The position numbers were made by a program, and so were the translations under genes. Shown in pieces: positions 1 through 6,916 of a stretch of 15,725 bases of DNA. Position 1 is the first letter of the stretch; every line of letters starts with the position of its first letter. This DNA comes from Kmv34 sp964524965 (GTDB lineage Bacteria; Aerophobota; Aerophobia; Aerophobales; B3-G15), in NCBI GenBank assembly GCA_964524965.1, contig CAZGDY010000029.1:1-15725 (forward strand), written 5' to 3'. The notes under the pieces were generated by a model that had not been told where the DNA came from, did not search any database, and saw nothing but the letters and a program-made list of their open reading frames with translations.

Positions 1-2534
1 TGCCCGGGAACCAGGCTTCCTCCTCAGTTACAGTTCACCTTGATAACATCGCTCCTGTTTTTACCTTTCCAACTGTTGCTGATAAAAGTGTATATAAAAA
101 CACCGATACCATTACTTTAATCTGCTATCTGGATACCTCTGGTTACACTGTAACAGTTAATTTTGATCCTATAGATACCACTTATGTTTCTGGTGCCGAA
201 GAGGTCCAGGATAACGGTGATGGTAGTTATGAGATTACCTACACTATTGGGGAGGGAAATACAAGAAGTGATGGCACCTATTTTGTTCCAGTAGTTGCAA
301 CTGATATTGCCGGCAATGAAACCTCGGACAGTGATACAGGATTTTCTGTCCAACTTACTCTGGATAATACTGCTCCTCAGTTCTTAGAGTCTTCCAAAGT
401 GGGCAAGTTTGTTGATAACAATCTCAACCATCAAATAGATGAAGGAGAAGTAAATTGGAATACAAACTATTTTAAGAATGGTGATATTGTTGTCATTCAG
501 GTTCACCTTGATGAGGCAGGTTACGCAACTTCAACATCAGTTACGGCCAATTTTCTCCCTCTGGACAATTGTTATCTTAAAGATACAGAACAACCAGCTA
601 TTCCTGGAGATGGAAGTTTAGCAGGGGGAGGGAGTTTGAACCTTACTGACTGGCTGGATAATAATCAGAACGGAGCAATTAATGAACCGCTTGAGGCTGT
701 TTACTATTTGCTCACCTACTCGATAAGTGCAGCAAATACCAAAGTAGACGGAAGTTATACGGTGAAAATAACAGCGGTTGATGCTGTCGGTAATTCTACA
801 ATATCTGATGAAAGTAATTCGGCCATTTGTAATCTTGATAATGCACCACCTATTATACAGCAAGTATGGATAACGCCTATAACCCAACCGGGTTTTCCTA
901 TACTTGTGGACGATGGTACTGCCATAAAAGAGCAAATAACCATACTTAAAGTTATATTCAGCGATGAAGAAGGCTCGGGAATTAATATTATAAGCTCTGA
1001 TGTTGTTCTTATTGCTCCTGATAGCAGCGTTATACAGGGAGAAACTATAATAAAGGGTGATAATTATATTGAGCTTAGTTGGTCTTTAATTAATCTTCCT
1101 TTGTCAGGCCAGGGAAGATATATTGTAAGAGTAAGTGTCCAGGATGAAACTGGTAACAATAAGGACTATACAAATTATGGTTTCATTTATGATACTTTTG
1201 CTCCTAATTTAGTGTCTATTACTCCTATTGACTCTTCAATTCTTACTGCTCCTTTGACTACTATTACTGCTGTTATTTCTGATGATACAACTCAGAGCAC
1301 ACAGGCTGCAGGAGTTGACATAGAAAATTGTCTTATCACTGTGAAAGATGAAGACCTGAGCGTTGTTGTCAGTGGAGGTTTACCCATAGATGGTAATACG
1401 TTAAGATTGGAAGCAGAACCGGGAGAATATCTTGTTGCCACCAGTGGTTTTTACTTTATTGAGGTGAGAATGTTTGATTATGCCGGCAACAATAAGATTC
1501 AAACTAGCGGGTTTTTTATCCAGATTGACCCAGTGAGTGATGTAGTTAAAACTTCTTTAGACTCTCAGGGTACAACTGTTTGCGATATAACTGATTCTAC
1601 TGAAGCTACTTCTCCTGCTTGTTTTACTAACCAAGGGATGGACACGGTTTATCTCAAGGTAGCTCTTAATAAAGGGGTGTATATAGATTCTTTTGAGACT
1701 ACCATTTCCTTATGGAAAGTGATAAGTGTGCGGACCGGTGAGATTGAGGCCGAGCTTGTAGCTGGCTTAATGGATTTGCAGGTTGATTATGGACAAGAGC
1801 AGATAGAGCTTTATTTTTATCCTGATTCTGTCTTTGACCCGGAAAAAGATGGACATACAAAAGATGCTTTTTATTGGGTAAGAGGTGACATAACAGATTC
1901 TGCTGGAAATACTCAACAGCTTTCCTTTTTCTTTGTCTATGATACGCGCCCTCCTGACCTACCGCAATTTAATATGGATTCCTATGATGCAACCACAGGA
2001 ACGCTCATGCTCAATGGTATTACCTTGCCCGAATCTTCGGAGCCTCAATGGATAGAGATTTTTGTTAACGGAGTATCTAAAGCTACCGTCCAGACTGAGG
2101 AAGACAGAAGTTTTTCTATCGGGGCCCAGTTAGATCCCGGAGAAAATTCTGTTACCTTGAGAGCGATAGATAGAGCAGGCAATGTGGGTGATTTTACTGC
2201 TCCGCTGGAGCTTACCCATAATCCGGATCGCCTTCTGGCTATCATTTTCCGTTCTTCAAGAATTTTAATGAGAGGTTCAGAGTTATCGCCGGTTGAATTA
2301 ACTTATTATCTTACAGAAACTGCCGAGGTTAGCATTCGTATTTACAATCTTCAGGGTGATGTAGTGTATGACTGGAATCAACAGGTTGTTCAAGGTAGCG
2401 AAGAGGAGTGGTCCTGGTGGGGCGAGAACATGTTTGGTCAGCAGGTGAATAACGGAGTTTATATAATGAATATTAAGGCAATCTCAGCTACCAGGCAAGA
2501 GAGGGTTATCAAACTGGTAGGGGTGTTGAGGTAA
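1..2534 (+). CDS. Large secreted/surface protein with Ig-like repeats and FlgD/CTD-like C-terminus (5' partial)
   Basis: The frame is open from base 3 to the stop at 2532-2534 (843 codons visible), so the true start lies before the window; the GTG at 399 is only an internal codon. The protein is a chain of Ig-like modules. Linker motifs of the type LDNxAP or YDTxxP recur at residues 13-18, 120-125, 278-283, 394-401 and 644-651. D-x-x-GN strand motifs (AGN, VGN, TGN) recur six times, typical of bacterial surface Ig domains. Two Asp/Asn loops resembling EF-hand calcium sites lie at residues 138-149 and 219-230. The last ~70 residues (about 772-843, with IYNLQGDVVYDW and GQQVNNGVYIMNIKA) resemble the FlgD Ig-like domain and type A C-terminal sorting domains. 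Inferred role: extracellular or cell-surface adhesin/structural protein. No enzymatic domain is visible, and the N-terminal portion, including any signal peptide, is not seen. Confidence 0.85.
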   Translation, partial: PGNQASSSVTVHLDNIAPVFTFPTVADKSVYKNTDTITLICYLDTSGYTVTVNFDPIDTTYVSGAEEVQDNGDGSYEITYTIGEGNTRSDGTYFVPVVATDIAGNETSDSDTGFSVQLTLDNTAPQFLESSKVGKFVDNNLNHQIDEGEVNWNTNYFKNGDIVVIQVHLDEAGYATSTSVTANFLPLDNCYLKDTEQPAIPGDGSLAGGGSLNLTDWLDNNQNGAINEPLEAVYYLLTYSISAANTKVDGSYTVKITAVDAVGNSTISDESNSAICNLDNAPPIIQQVWITPITQPGFPILVDDGTAIKEQITILKVIFSDEEGSGINIISSDVVLIAPDSSVIQGETIIKGDNYIELSWSLINLPLSGQGRYIVRVSVQDETGNNKDYTNYGFIYDTFAPNLVSITPIDSSILTAPLTTITAVISDDTTQSTQAAGVDIENCLITVKDEDLSVVVSGGLPIDGNTLRLEAEPGEYLVATSGFYFIEVRMFDYAGNNKIQTSGFFIQIDPVSDVVKTSLDSQGTTVCDITDSTEATSPACFTNQGMDTVYLKVALNKGVYIDSFETTISLWKVISVRTGEIEAELVAGLMDLQVDYGQEQIELYFYPDSVFDPEKDGHTKDAFYWVRGDITDSAGNTQQLSFFFVYDTRPPDLPQFNMDSYDATTGTLMLNGITLPESSEPQWIEIFVNGVSKATVQTEEDRSFSIGAQLDPGENSVTLRAIDRAGNVGDFTAPLELTHNPDRLLAIIFRSSRILMRGSELSPVELTYYLTETAEVSIRIYNLQGDVVYDWNQQVVQGSEEEWSWWGENMFGQQVNNGVYIMNIKAISATRQERVIKLVGVLR

Positions 2535-2584
2535 AAGCAAGAAGATACGCTAAAGTCAAATTTTTTCTGAAGTTAAAAATTAGT

Positions 2585-3412
2585 TCAAGAAAGATTTTTG
2601 ACTAAATAAGGGTTAGTATTTATTTTAGATTGAAAGATTTTTTTCTTCCAACCTTTTTTTTGAAATTCCTCTTCCATTTTTTCTTTCAAAAAGGGTAAGA
2701 CTACTACTTCTGTTTCATAATGTCCTGCCTCTATTATGGAAAGACCTAAGGATTTTGCCTCCAATAAGGAGTGATAACCAAGCTCGCCAGTTATGAAAAG
2801 CTCGGCTCCTTTTTGGCAGGCAGGATACACTAGATCTTTGCAACTTCCTCCACAGAAGGCTATTTTATTAATTTTGTGGTTTTCTTTCCCAGCTACTTTA
2901 AGGTATGGAGCATCTAACTTTTTTTTAACTACTAAAATGATTTCTCTTAGCTTTTTTCCATTTTCTAAAGAGCCGATTCTTCCTAAACCGAATCCAGGTT
3001 TATCTTTGATAGGAACAAGAATTTCCGTCTTTTTAATTTTTAAATTAACTTCCAAAGTTTTTAATAAAGCATCATTCACTCCTCCGATGGCTACATCCAG
3101 GTTGGTGTGGGCAATATAAATGGACATATTAGCATTGATAGCTTTTTTAATTAAAGCGCCAGGTGGTTTCAAAAAATTTAATTGTTGGAGAGGTCTGTAA
3201 ATCAAGGGATGATGGGCGATAATTAAATTAGCTCCTTTTTGTTTGGCTTCCTCAATAGTATCTTTTGTTACATCTAAGCATAACAGGACAGCATCTAATA
3301 AGATATTTTCTTCTCCCATTTGAAGTCCAATTTTATCTTCGGGCAGGGCAAAGTGGGAAGGAGCAATTTTTTCCATAATTGGAATTACGTCTTTTACTCT
3401 TAATTTTACCAT
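2585..3412 (-). CDS. Nif3-like dinuclear metal-center protein (NIF3/YbgI/YqfO family)
   Basis: A 275-residue protein of the Nif3 family, close to the ~250-residue YbgI type and without the PII-like middle insertion of the longer YqfO type. Expected metal ligands are visible: the histidines of AHHPL (67-68), Asp106 in AHTNLD, and His231 and Glu235 in GHYETE. N-terminal IGLQMG (28-33) and ITGELGYH (207-214) are also family motifs. Members bind two divalent metals; they are often labelled GTP cyclohydrolase 1 type 2, but the physiological reaction is unsettled, so no symbol is given. The ATG is preceded by AGGGAG (3419-3424, read on the minus strand) at 6 nt. The gene is a single-gene unit divergent from panD, with its own promoter at 3445-3473. 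Confidence 0.92.
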   Translation of the reverse strand: MVKLRVKDVIPIMEKIAPSHFALPEDKIGLQMGEENILLDAVLLCLDVTKDTIEEAKQKGANLIIAHHPLIYRPLQQLNFLKPPGALIKKAINANMSIYIAHTNLDVAIGGVNDALLKTLEVNLKIKKTEILVPIKDKPGFGLGRIGSLENGKKLREIILVVKKKLDAPYLKVAGKENHKINKIAFCGGSCKDLVYPACQKGAELFITGELGYHSLLEAKSLGLSIIEAGHYETEVVVLPFLKEKMEEEFQKKGWKKKIFQSKINTNPYLVKNLS

Positions 3413-3444
3413 TTTATACTCCCTAATTTTTATTTTCCTTTTTT

Positions 3445-3473
3445 ATAATACAAAATAGAAAGAGGAAAGTAAA
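3445..3473 (-). promoter_or_regulatory. Candidate sigma70-type promoter of the Nif3-like gene
   Basis: Read on the minus strand: TTTACT (-35, plus-strand 3468-3473), a 17-nt spacer, then TATTAT (-10, plus-strand 3445-3450). The -10 matches consensus at 5 of 6 bases and the -35 at 4 of 6. Predicted transcription begins near 3438, giving a leader of about 26 nt to the ATG at 3412 that contains the AGGGAG ribosome binding site. Confidence 0.6.
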
Positions 3474-3495
3474 ACATTCCTAAGGTTTTTTTTTA

Positions 3496-3523
3496 TTGAC
3501 AGTAGAGGTTGATTTGATATAAT
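3496..3523 (+). promoter_or_regulatory. Consensus sigma70-type promoter of panD
   Basis: TTGACA (3496-3501), a 16-nt spacer and TATAAT (3518-3523): both hexamers match the housekeeping consensus exactly. Initiation about 7 nt after the -10 would fall near 3530, so the leader before the panD ATG at 3540 would be only about 10 nt and would barely include the AAGGTGAG ribosome binding site (3529-3536). It probably drives panD and def. Confidence 0.8.
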
Positions 3524-3539
3524 TTGTCAAGGTGAGAAA

Positions 3540-3902
3540 ATGTTTCGAATAATGTGTAGCGCAAAAATTCACAATGCGATAGTTACAAAAACCAAATTGG
3601 ATTACGCGGGAAGTATCACCATCGATAAAGAACTTCTCCAGGAAGTTGGTATTTTACCGGGAGAAAGAGTAGAAATCTTTAACTTAAATAATGGAGCAAG
3701 ATTTAGCACCTATACCATATCAGGTGAGTTAGCTTCAGGAGAAATTTGTGTTAATGGGGCAGCAGCAAGGTTAGCTCAGGTAGGTGATAGGATTATAATT
3801 ATTGCTTATTCTTTTGTTTCTGGGGAAGAAGCTGAAGGGTTTAGGAAAAAAGTTATTAGTATTAAAAGCAGTAACAGGATATTTGAAAAGGTGGAGACCT
3901 AA
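3540..3902 (+). CDS. panD: Aspartate 1-decarboxylase
   Basis: Converts L-aspartate to beta-alanine for pantothenate and coenzyme A synthesis. The 120-residue length is normal for the pyruvoyl-dependent family. The self-cleavage site is visible as YAGS with Gly24-Ser25; cleavage turns Ser25 into the pyruvoyl group of the alpha chain. Lys9, His11, Tyr22, Arg54, Tyr58 and the NGAAAR segment beginning at Asn72 align with the classical E. coli-type enzyme without gaps, so it should be active. An AAGGTGAG ribosome binding site lies just upstream, under a consensus promoter. The stop codon is 1 nt before the def start, so the two genes are almost certainly cotranscribed. Confidence 0.97.
   Translation: MFRIMCSAKIHNAIVTKTKLDYAGSITIDKELLQEVGILPGERVEIFNLNNGARFSTYTISGELASGEICVNGAAARLAQVGDRIIIIAYSFVSGEEAEGFRKKVISIKSSNRIFEKVET
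3889..3896 (+). promoter_or_regulatory. Ribosome binding site fixing the def start
   Basis: AGGTGGAG within the last codons of panD, 7 nt before the ATG at 3904. It selects this start over upstream in-frame ATG codons (from 3802) that would add 34 residues read out of frame through panD and absent from deformylases. Confidence 0.75.
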
Positions 3903-3903
3903 T

Positions 3904-4428
3904 ATGTCCCTATATAGCTTAAAAAAGTATCCGGATCCATTTCTTCGTCAAAAGAGTTTTAGAGTAGAAGGGGTGGGTTCAAGGGAGAAAAAGATTCTTT
4001 CTCGAATGGCTGAGACTATGTACTCTGCAAATGGATTGGGTCTTGCTGGTCCTCAGGTAGGGATAAATGAACAATTTATTGTTATAGATGTTGGAGAGGG
4101 ACTTATAAAACTGATTAATCCGCAGATTATTTTTGCAGAAGGGGAGAGTAAAATAGAGGAAGGTTGTCTTTCCGTCCCCGGAGTACTTCTTACTGTGGAA
4201 AGAGCACAGAGAGTTTTAGTAGAAGGGTGGGATGAAAAAGGAAATAAGATTCAGATTCCTGGAAAAGATTTATTTGCCCACGTTCTACAACACGAGGTAG
4301 ATCACCTGGAAGGTATTCTTATAATTGATCGAGGCGAGAAAAAAGAAAAGAGAAAGTTTAATCCTTTATTGGCTAAATTTGAAAGGGAGTTTGAGCCCCT
4401 TTTTTGCCATACAATTAACCAAAAATAG
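3904..4428 (+). CDS. def: Peptide deformylase
   Basis: Removes the N-terminal formyl group from nascent proteins at the ribosome. The 174 residues show the three family motifs: GLGLAGPQVG (44-53, with Gly where Ala is usual in GLAAPQ; Gln51 is the catalytic-site residue), EGCLSVPG (86-93, metal ligand Cys88) and QHEVDHLEG (129-137, metal ligands His130 and His134, catalytic Glu131). The C-terminal helix is Lys/Glu rich. The N-terminal sequence (MSLYSLKKYPDPFLRQ) is what the family normally begins with, which supports the ATG at 3904. The gene sits 1 nt after panD and is probably translated by coupled re-initiation; pairing with panD looks like shared transcription, not shared pathway. Confidence 0.96.
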   Translation: MSLYSLKKYPDPFLRQKSFRVEGVGSREKKILSRMAETMYSANGLGLAGPQVGINEQFIVIDVGEGLIKLINPQIIFAEGESKIEEGCLSVPGVLLTVERAQRVLVEGWDEKGNKIQIPGKDLFAHVLQHEVDHLEGILIIDRGEKKEKRKFNPLLAKFEREFEPLFCHTINQK

Positions 4429-4434
4429 CATTTA

Positions 4435-4458
4435 CTTAAGATAAATTTATATCTTAAG
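4435..4458. promoter_or_regulatory. 9-bp perfect inverted repeat, candidate operator
   Basis: Arms CTTAAGATA (4435-4443) and TATCTTAAG (4450-4458) are perfectly complementary and separated by 6 nt. No T-run follows, so it does not look like an intrinsic terminator. A possible -10 hexamer TACAAT (4460-4465) lies immediately downstream, and the repeat would cover the -35/spacer region of that promoter. This is the geometry of a repressor operator for the following Lrp-like gene. It could instead be an mRNA hairpin at the end of def. Confidence 0.5.
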
Positions 4459-4486
4459 ATACAATGTAAAAAAGAGGAGAAATCCA

Positions 4487-4717
4487 GTGGCAAAAGCATA
4501 TTTAAAAATTAAGGTAGAAATGGGAAAAGAGAGAGGGGTGAGAGATGTTTTGCTACGTTTCGCTGAAGTAAAATCAGCAGAGCTTACTACAGGTGACCAA
4601 GATATCTTAGCGCTTGTAGAAGCGGACAATTATGAAGATATTTTACTTGCTGTAGTAGATAGACTGAGAGCTCTTAAAGGGATTGTAAGTACTGTTACCG
4701 ACCTTATTTTGGAGTAA
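4487..4717 (+). CDS. Stand-alone Lrp/AsnC-type effector-binding (RAM) domain protein
   Basis: A 76-residue protein matching only the C-terminal ligand-binding/oligomerisation domain of Lrp/AsnC regulators, with the alpha-beta pattern and the conserved core around TTGDQDILALVEADN (34-48) and a final strand near GIVSTVTDLIL (65-75). The DNA-binding helix-turn-helix of full-length Lrp is absent, and the start codon has its own ribosome binding site, so this is not a truncated gene. Stand-alone versions are known in bacteria and archaea; they assemble into dimers or higher rings and may bind amino acids or pair with other regulators, but their role is poorly defined. The start is GTG with GAGGAG 7 nt upstream (4474-4479). 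Upstream lies the 4435-4458 inverted repeat; tRNA-Gln begins 9 nt after the stop. Confidence 0.85.
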   Translation: MAKAYLKIKVEMGKERGVRDVLLRFAEVKSAELTTGDQDILALVEADNYEDILLAVVDRLRALKGIVSTVTDLILE

Positions 4718-4726
4718 GTGTCTGTT

Positions 4727-4801
4727 TGGGGCGTGGCGAAGCGGTAACGCAGCGGACTTTGGATCCGCCATTCGAAGGTTCGAATCCTTCCGCCCCAGCC
4801 A
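4727..4801 (+). tRNA. tRNA-Gln (anticodon UUG)
   Basis: A complete cloverleaf can be folded. The acceptor stem is TGGGGCG (4727-4733) with CGCCCCA (4791-4797). The D arm contains AAGCGGTAA. The anticodon stem is GCGGA/TCCGC (4752-4756, 4764-4768) with loop CTTTGGA, giving anticodon TTG (4759-4761), so it reads CAA/CAG. The T arm is GAAGG/CCTTC around TTCGAAT. The discriminator is G4798 and the terminal CCA is encoded (4799-4801). It lies 9 nt after the Lrp-like gene and 33 nt before thiL on the same strand, so it is probably processed from a longer transcript; a T7 run at 4806-4812 follows without a clear hairpin. Confidence 0.97.
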
Positions 4802-4834
4802 TTGATTTTTTTAACATAACTAGAGAGATTAGAT

Positions 4835-5821
4835 ATGGAAATAAGCGAAGTAGAGCTTATTCGACAAATAAGATGTTTGAATGCTCCTTTCCAGAAAAAT
4901 GCTCAGGTAGGAATCGGAGACGATACAGCAGTTCTGAAAGGTAAAGAAGGCTATTCTTATCTTTTTACTACCGATACACTGGTAGAAAATGTTCACTTTA
5001 AGTGGAAATTTAATAGTCCTTCCCAGATAGGTTGGAAAGCATTAGCTGTTAATATTTCTGATATTGCGGCTATGGGAGGTTGCCCTCTTTTTGCTTTGGT
5101 AACCTTGGGTATTCCTATCTCAACTTTGTTTTCTACTATAAAACAGATTTATGAAGGAATTCTAAATTTATCCTCTAAGTTTGGTGTGGAGATAAGTGGG
5201 GGAGATATAGTTCGTTCTCCAACTTTTTTTATTTCAATCTCTATTTTAGGGGAAGTAGAGTTTGGTAGAGCTATTTTAAGGTCAGGGGCAAAGCTAGGTG
5301 ATAGTTTATATTTAACAGGCGATATAGGTGCGGCAGCCTGTGGGCTACTTTGTTTTAATCAAAAAGATAACGTCTTAGAACCTTCAATAAGAAAGTTTTT
5401 AGAGAAAAAATGGCTGACGCCTTTCCCCAGGGTAAAGGAAGCAAGAGAAATAGTTGCCAAAGGTTTTGCTACAGCAATGATTGATACGAGCGATGGTCTT
5501 TCATCTGATCTTTATCATATTTTAGAGGAGAGCAAAGTTGGGGCACAAATATGGGAAAAAAGTCTTCCCATAGCTCCTGAAACTAGGGAATTCTCTCTCA
5601 GGCTGAAAAAATCTCCTGTTGAGATTGCTCTTCAGGGAGGGGAAGATTATGAGCTTTTATTTACAGCTTCGAGTGATGTTGATGTGAAAAAAAACGTTAG
5701 TTTTCCGGTTAGCAAAATTGGGAAGATTGTAAGTGAACCTGGACTTTTGCTTGTGAATGCAAAGGGTCAAAAAAAGAAGTTGAAGCCTGAAGGCTGGGAT
5801 CACTTTTCTTTTCCCAATTAA
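4835..5821 (+). CDS. thiL: Thiamine-monophosphate kinase
   Basis: Phosphorylates thiamine monophosphate to the cofactor thiamine diphosphate using ATP. The 328-residue length and motif order fit the ThiL/PurM-like superfamily: GIGDD (26-30, metal and nucleotide binding), TTDTLVENVHF (45-55), NISDIAAMGG (73-82), GGDIVRSP (122-129), TGDIG (161-165), MIDTSDGLSSD (215-225) and GGEDYELLFT (268-277). The Asp residues of these motifs are all retained. The ATG at 4835 is preceded by a modest GAGAG element and gives the expected N-terminus (SEVELIRQI). It follows tRNA-Gln on the same strand; no other thiamine gene is visible here. Confidence 0.96.
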   Translation: MEISEVELIRQIRCLNAPFQKNAQVGIGDDTAVLKGKEGYSYLFTTDTLVENVHFKWKFNSPSQIGWKALAVNISDIAAMGGCPLFALVTLGIPISTLFSTIKQIYEGILNLSSKFGVEISGGDIVRSPTFFISISILGEVEFGRAILRSGAKLGDSLYLTGDIGAAACGLLCFNQKDNVLEPSIRKFLEKKWLTPFPRVKEAREIVAKGFATAMIDTSDGLSSDLYHILEESKVGAQIWEKSLPIAPETREFSLRLKKSPVEIALQGGEDYELLFTASSDVDVKKNVSFPVSKIGKIVSEPGLLLVNAKGQKKKLKPEGWDHFSFPN

Positions 5822-5889
5822 GAGAGTTTTTAATTATTTTAGTTTTAAGAGAAAATAATAAGAATAGAGATAGGCAATCTACAGAAAAA

Positions 5890-5895
5890 AAGGAG
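5890..5895 (+). promoter_or_regulatory. Ribosome binding site fixing the gap start
   Basis: AAGGAG, 7 nt before the ATG at 5903. A TTG two codons upstream (5897) is in frame but only 1 nt from this element, so ATG 5903 is the start. It also yields the usual N-terminus MARVAINGFGRIGR. Confidence 0.85.
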
Positions 5896-5902
5896 ATTGA
5901 TA

Positions 5903-6913
5903 ATGGCTAGAGTAGCAATAAATGGTTTTGGAAGAATAGGTAGATTAACTTTAAGAGCAGCTCTTGAGAGTGACTCAAGTATTGAGTTTGTAGCTGTGAA
6001 TGACCTTGTAGACCCCAAAACGCTAGCTCATCTTTTTAAGTGGGATTCCGTTCACGGACCTTACAAGGGAGAAGTTAAAGTGCAGGGAGATTATCTGGTA
6101 ATTGACGGGAAAGAGATCCATGTTTTCCTGGAAAAAGACCCCACTAAACTTCCCTGGAAGGAAATGGGAATAGACGTAGTCATTGAGTCTACCGGATTTT
6201 TTAGGAAAAGAGAACAAGCTGCCCTGCATTTAAAAGCAGGAGCAAAAAGTGTTATTATAAGTGCTCCGGCACAAGGAGATGTTGCAACTTTTGTAATGGG
6301 GGTAAATGAGGGCTCTTATAATTTTTCCAAAGATAATATTGTTTCTAATGCCAGTTGCACTACAAACTGTCTTGCCCCTATGGCTAAAGTGCTTATGGAT
6401 AATTTTGGGATAAAAAGGGGAATCATGACTACTATCCATTCCTATACCAGCGACCAAGCACTTTTAGATGCTCCACATAAGGATTTACGAAGAGGAAGAG
6501 CAGCCGCTATGTCCATGATACCAACTACTACTGGAGCGGCGGAAGCTGTAGGAAAGGTTATTCCAGAATTAAAGGGAAAGCTGACTGGTATGGCGATAAG
6601 AGTTCCTACTCCTGATGTGTCTTTAGTTGATTTTGTGGCCGAAGTTGAGAAAGATGTAACTTATGATAAGGTAAATGCTGTTTTTAAAGAAGCGGCCGAA
6701 GGTAAGCTTAAGGATATTTTAGTTTATTGTGAAGAACCGCTTGTTTCTGCTGATTTTACGACTAATCCAGCTTCCTGCATATTTGATGCGGGGTCAACTA
6801 AGGTTATCGAAAATAGGATGGTTAAAATACTTGGTTGGTATGATAACGAATGGGGTTACTCTTCTAGAATTGTGGATTTTGCGGAGTACATGATAGGCAG
6901 GAAGGAGCAGTAA
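5903..6913 (+). CDS. gap: Glyceraldehyde-3-phosphate dehydrogenase, type I
   Basis: Catalyses the NAD-dependent oxidation and phosphorylation of glyceraldehyde 3-phosphate to 1,3-bisphosphoglycerate. The protein is 336 residues. The N-terminal Rossmann motif is NGFGRIGR (7-14); Asp34 in VNDL is the residue that favours NAD over NADP. The catalytic site is SNASCTTNCLAP with nucleophile Cys152, and His179 in TTIHSYTSDQ is the general base. The C-terminal WYDNEWGYSSR signature is complete. It is the first gene of the gap-pgk-tpiA-secG cluster, 3 nt before pgk. The 81-bp gap from thiL probably holds the operon promoter, but I could not pick convincing hexamers; it contains only a weak A/T inverted repeat (5833-5840 with 5852-5859). 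Confidence 0.98.
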   Translation: MARVAINGFGRIGRLTLRAALESDSSIEFVAVNDLVDPKTLAHLFKWDSVHGPYKGEVKVQGDYLVIDGKEIHVFLEKDPTKLPWKEMGIDVVIESTGFFRKREQAALHLKAGAKSVIISAPAQGDVATFVMGVNEGSYNFSKDNIVSNASCTTNCLAPMAKVLMDNFGIKRGIMTTIHSYTSDQALLDAPHKDLRRGRAAAMSMIPTTTGAAEAVGKVIPELKGKLTGMAIRVPTPDVSLVDFVAEVEKDVTYDKVNAVFKEAAEGKLKDILVYCEEPLVSADFTTNPASCIFDAGSTKVIENRMVKILGWYDNEWGYSSRIVDFAEYMIGRKEQ

Positions 6914-6916
6914 TAA

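Noticed and set aside
399..401. GTG at 399 as the start of the Ig-repeat gene
   Set aside because: The frame is open back to base 3 and encodes further Ig-like sequence with the same linker motifs, so the gene enters from outside the window.
2559..2581. A/T-only inverted repeat (AATTTTT with AAAAATT, 9-nt loop) between the convergent Ig and Nif3 genes
   Set aside because: It has no G-C pairs, so it would be too weak to call a terminator, although its position between convergent genes is suggestive.
3802..3903. Upstream extension of def
   Set aside because: These 34 codons are read out of frame inside panD, and the product would carry a non-family N-terminus; the ATG at 3904 has a good ribosome binding site.
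4821..4855. Possible TRAP triplets (TAG/GAG) around the thiL start
   Set aside because: The triplets overlap or fall at irregular 4-6 nt steps and do not keep a common phase as those after mtrB do.
4726..4944. 72-codon open frame across tRNA-Gln and the thiL start
   Set aside because: It overlaps a clear tRNA and the well-supported thiL in another frame, and its translation has no family character.
5833..5859. 8-bp A/T inverted repeat between thiL and gap
   Set aside because: The stem is A/T only with an 11-nt loop and no following T-run; it is likely chance in AT-rich DNA.
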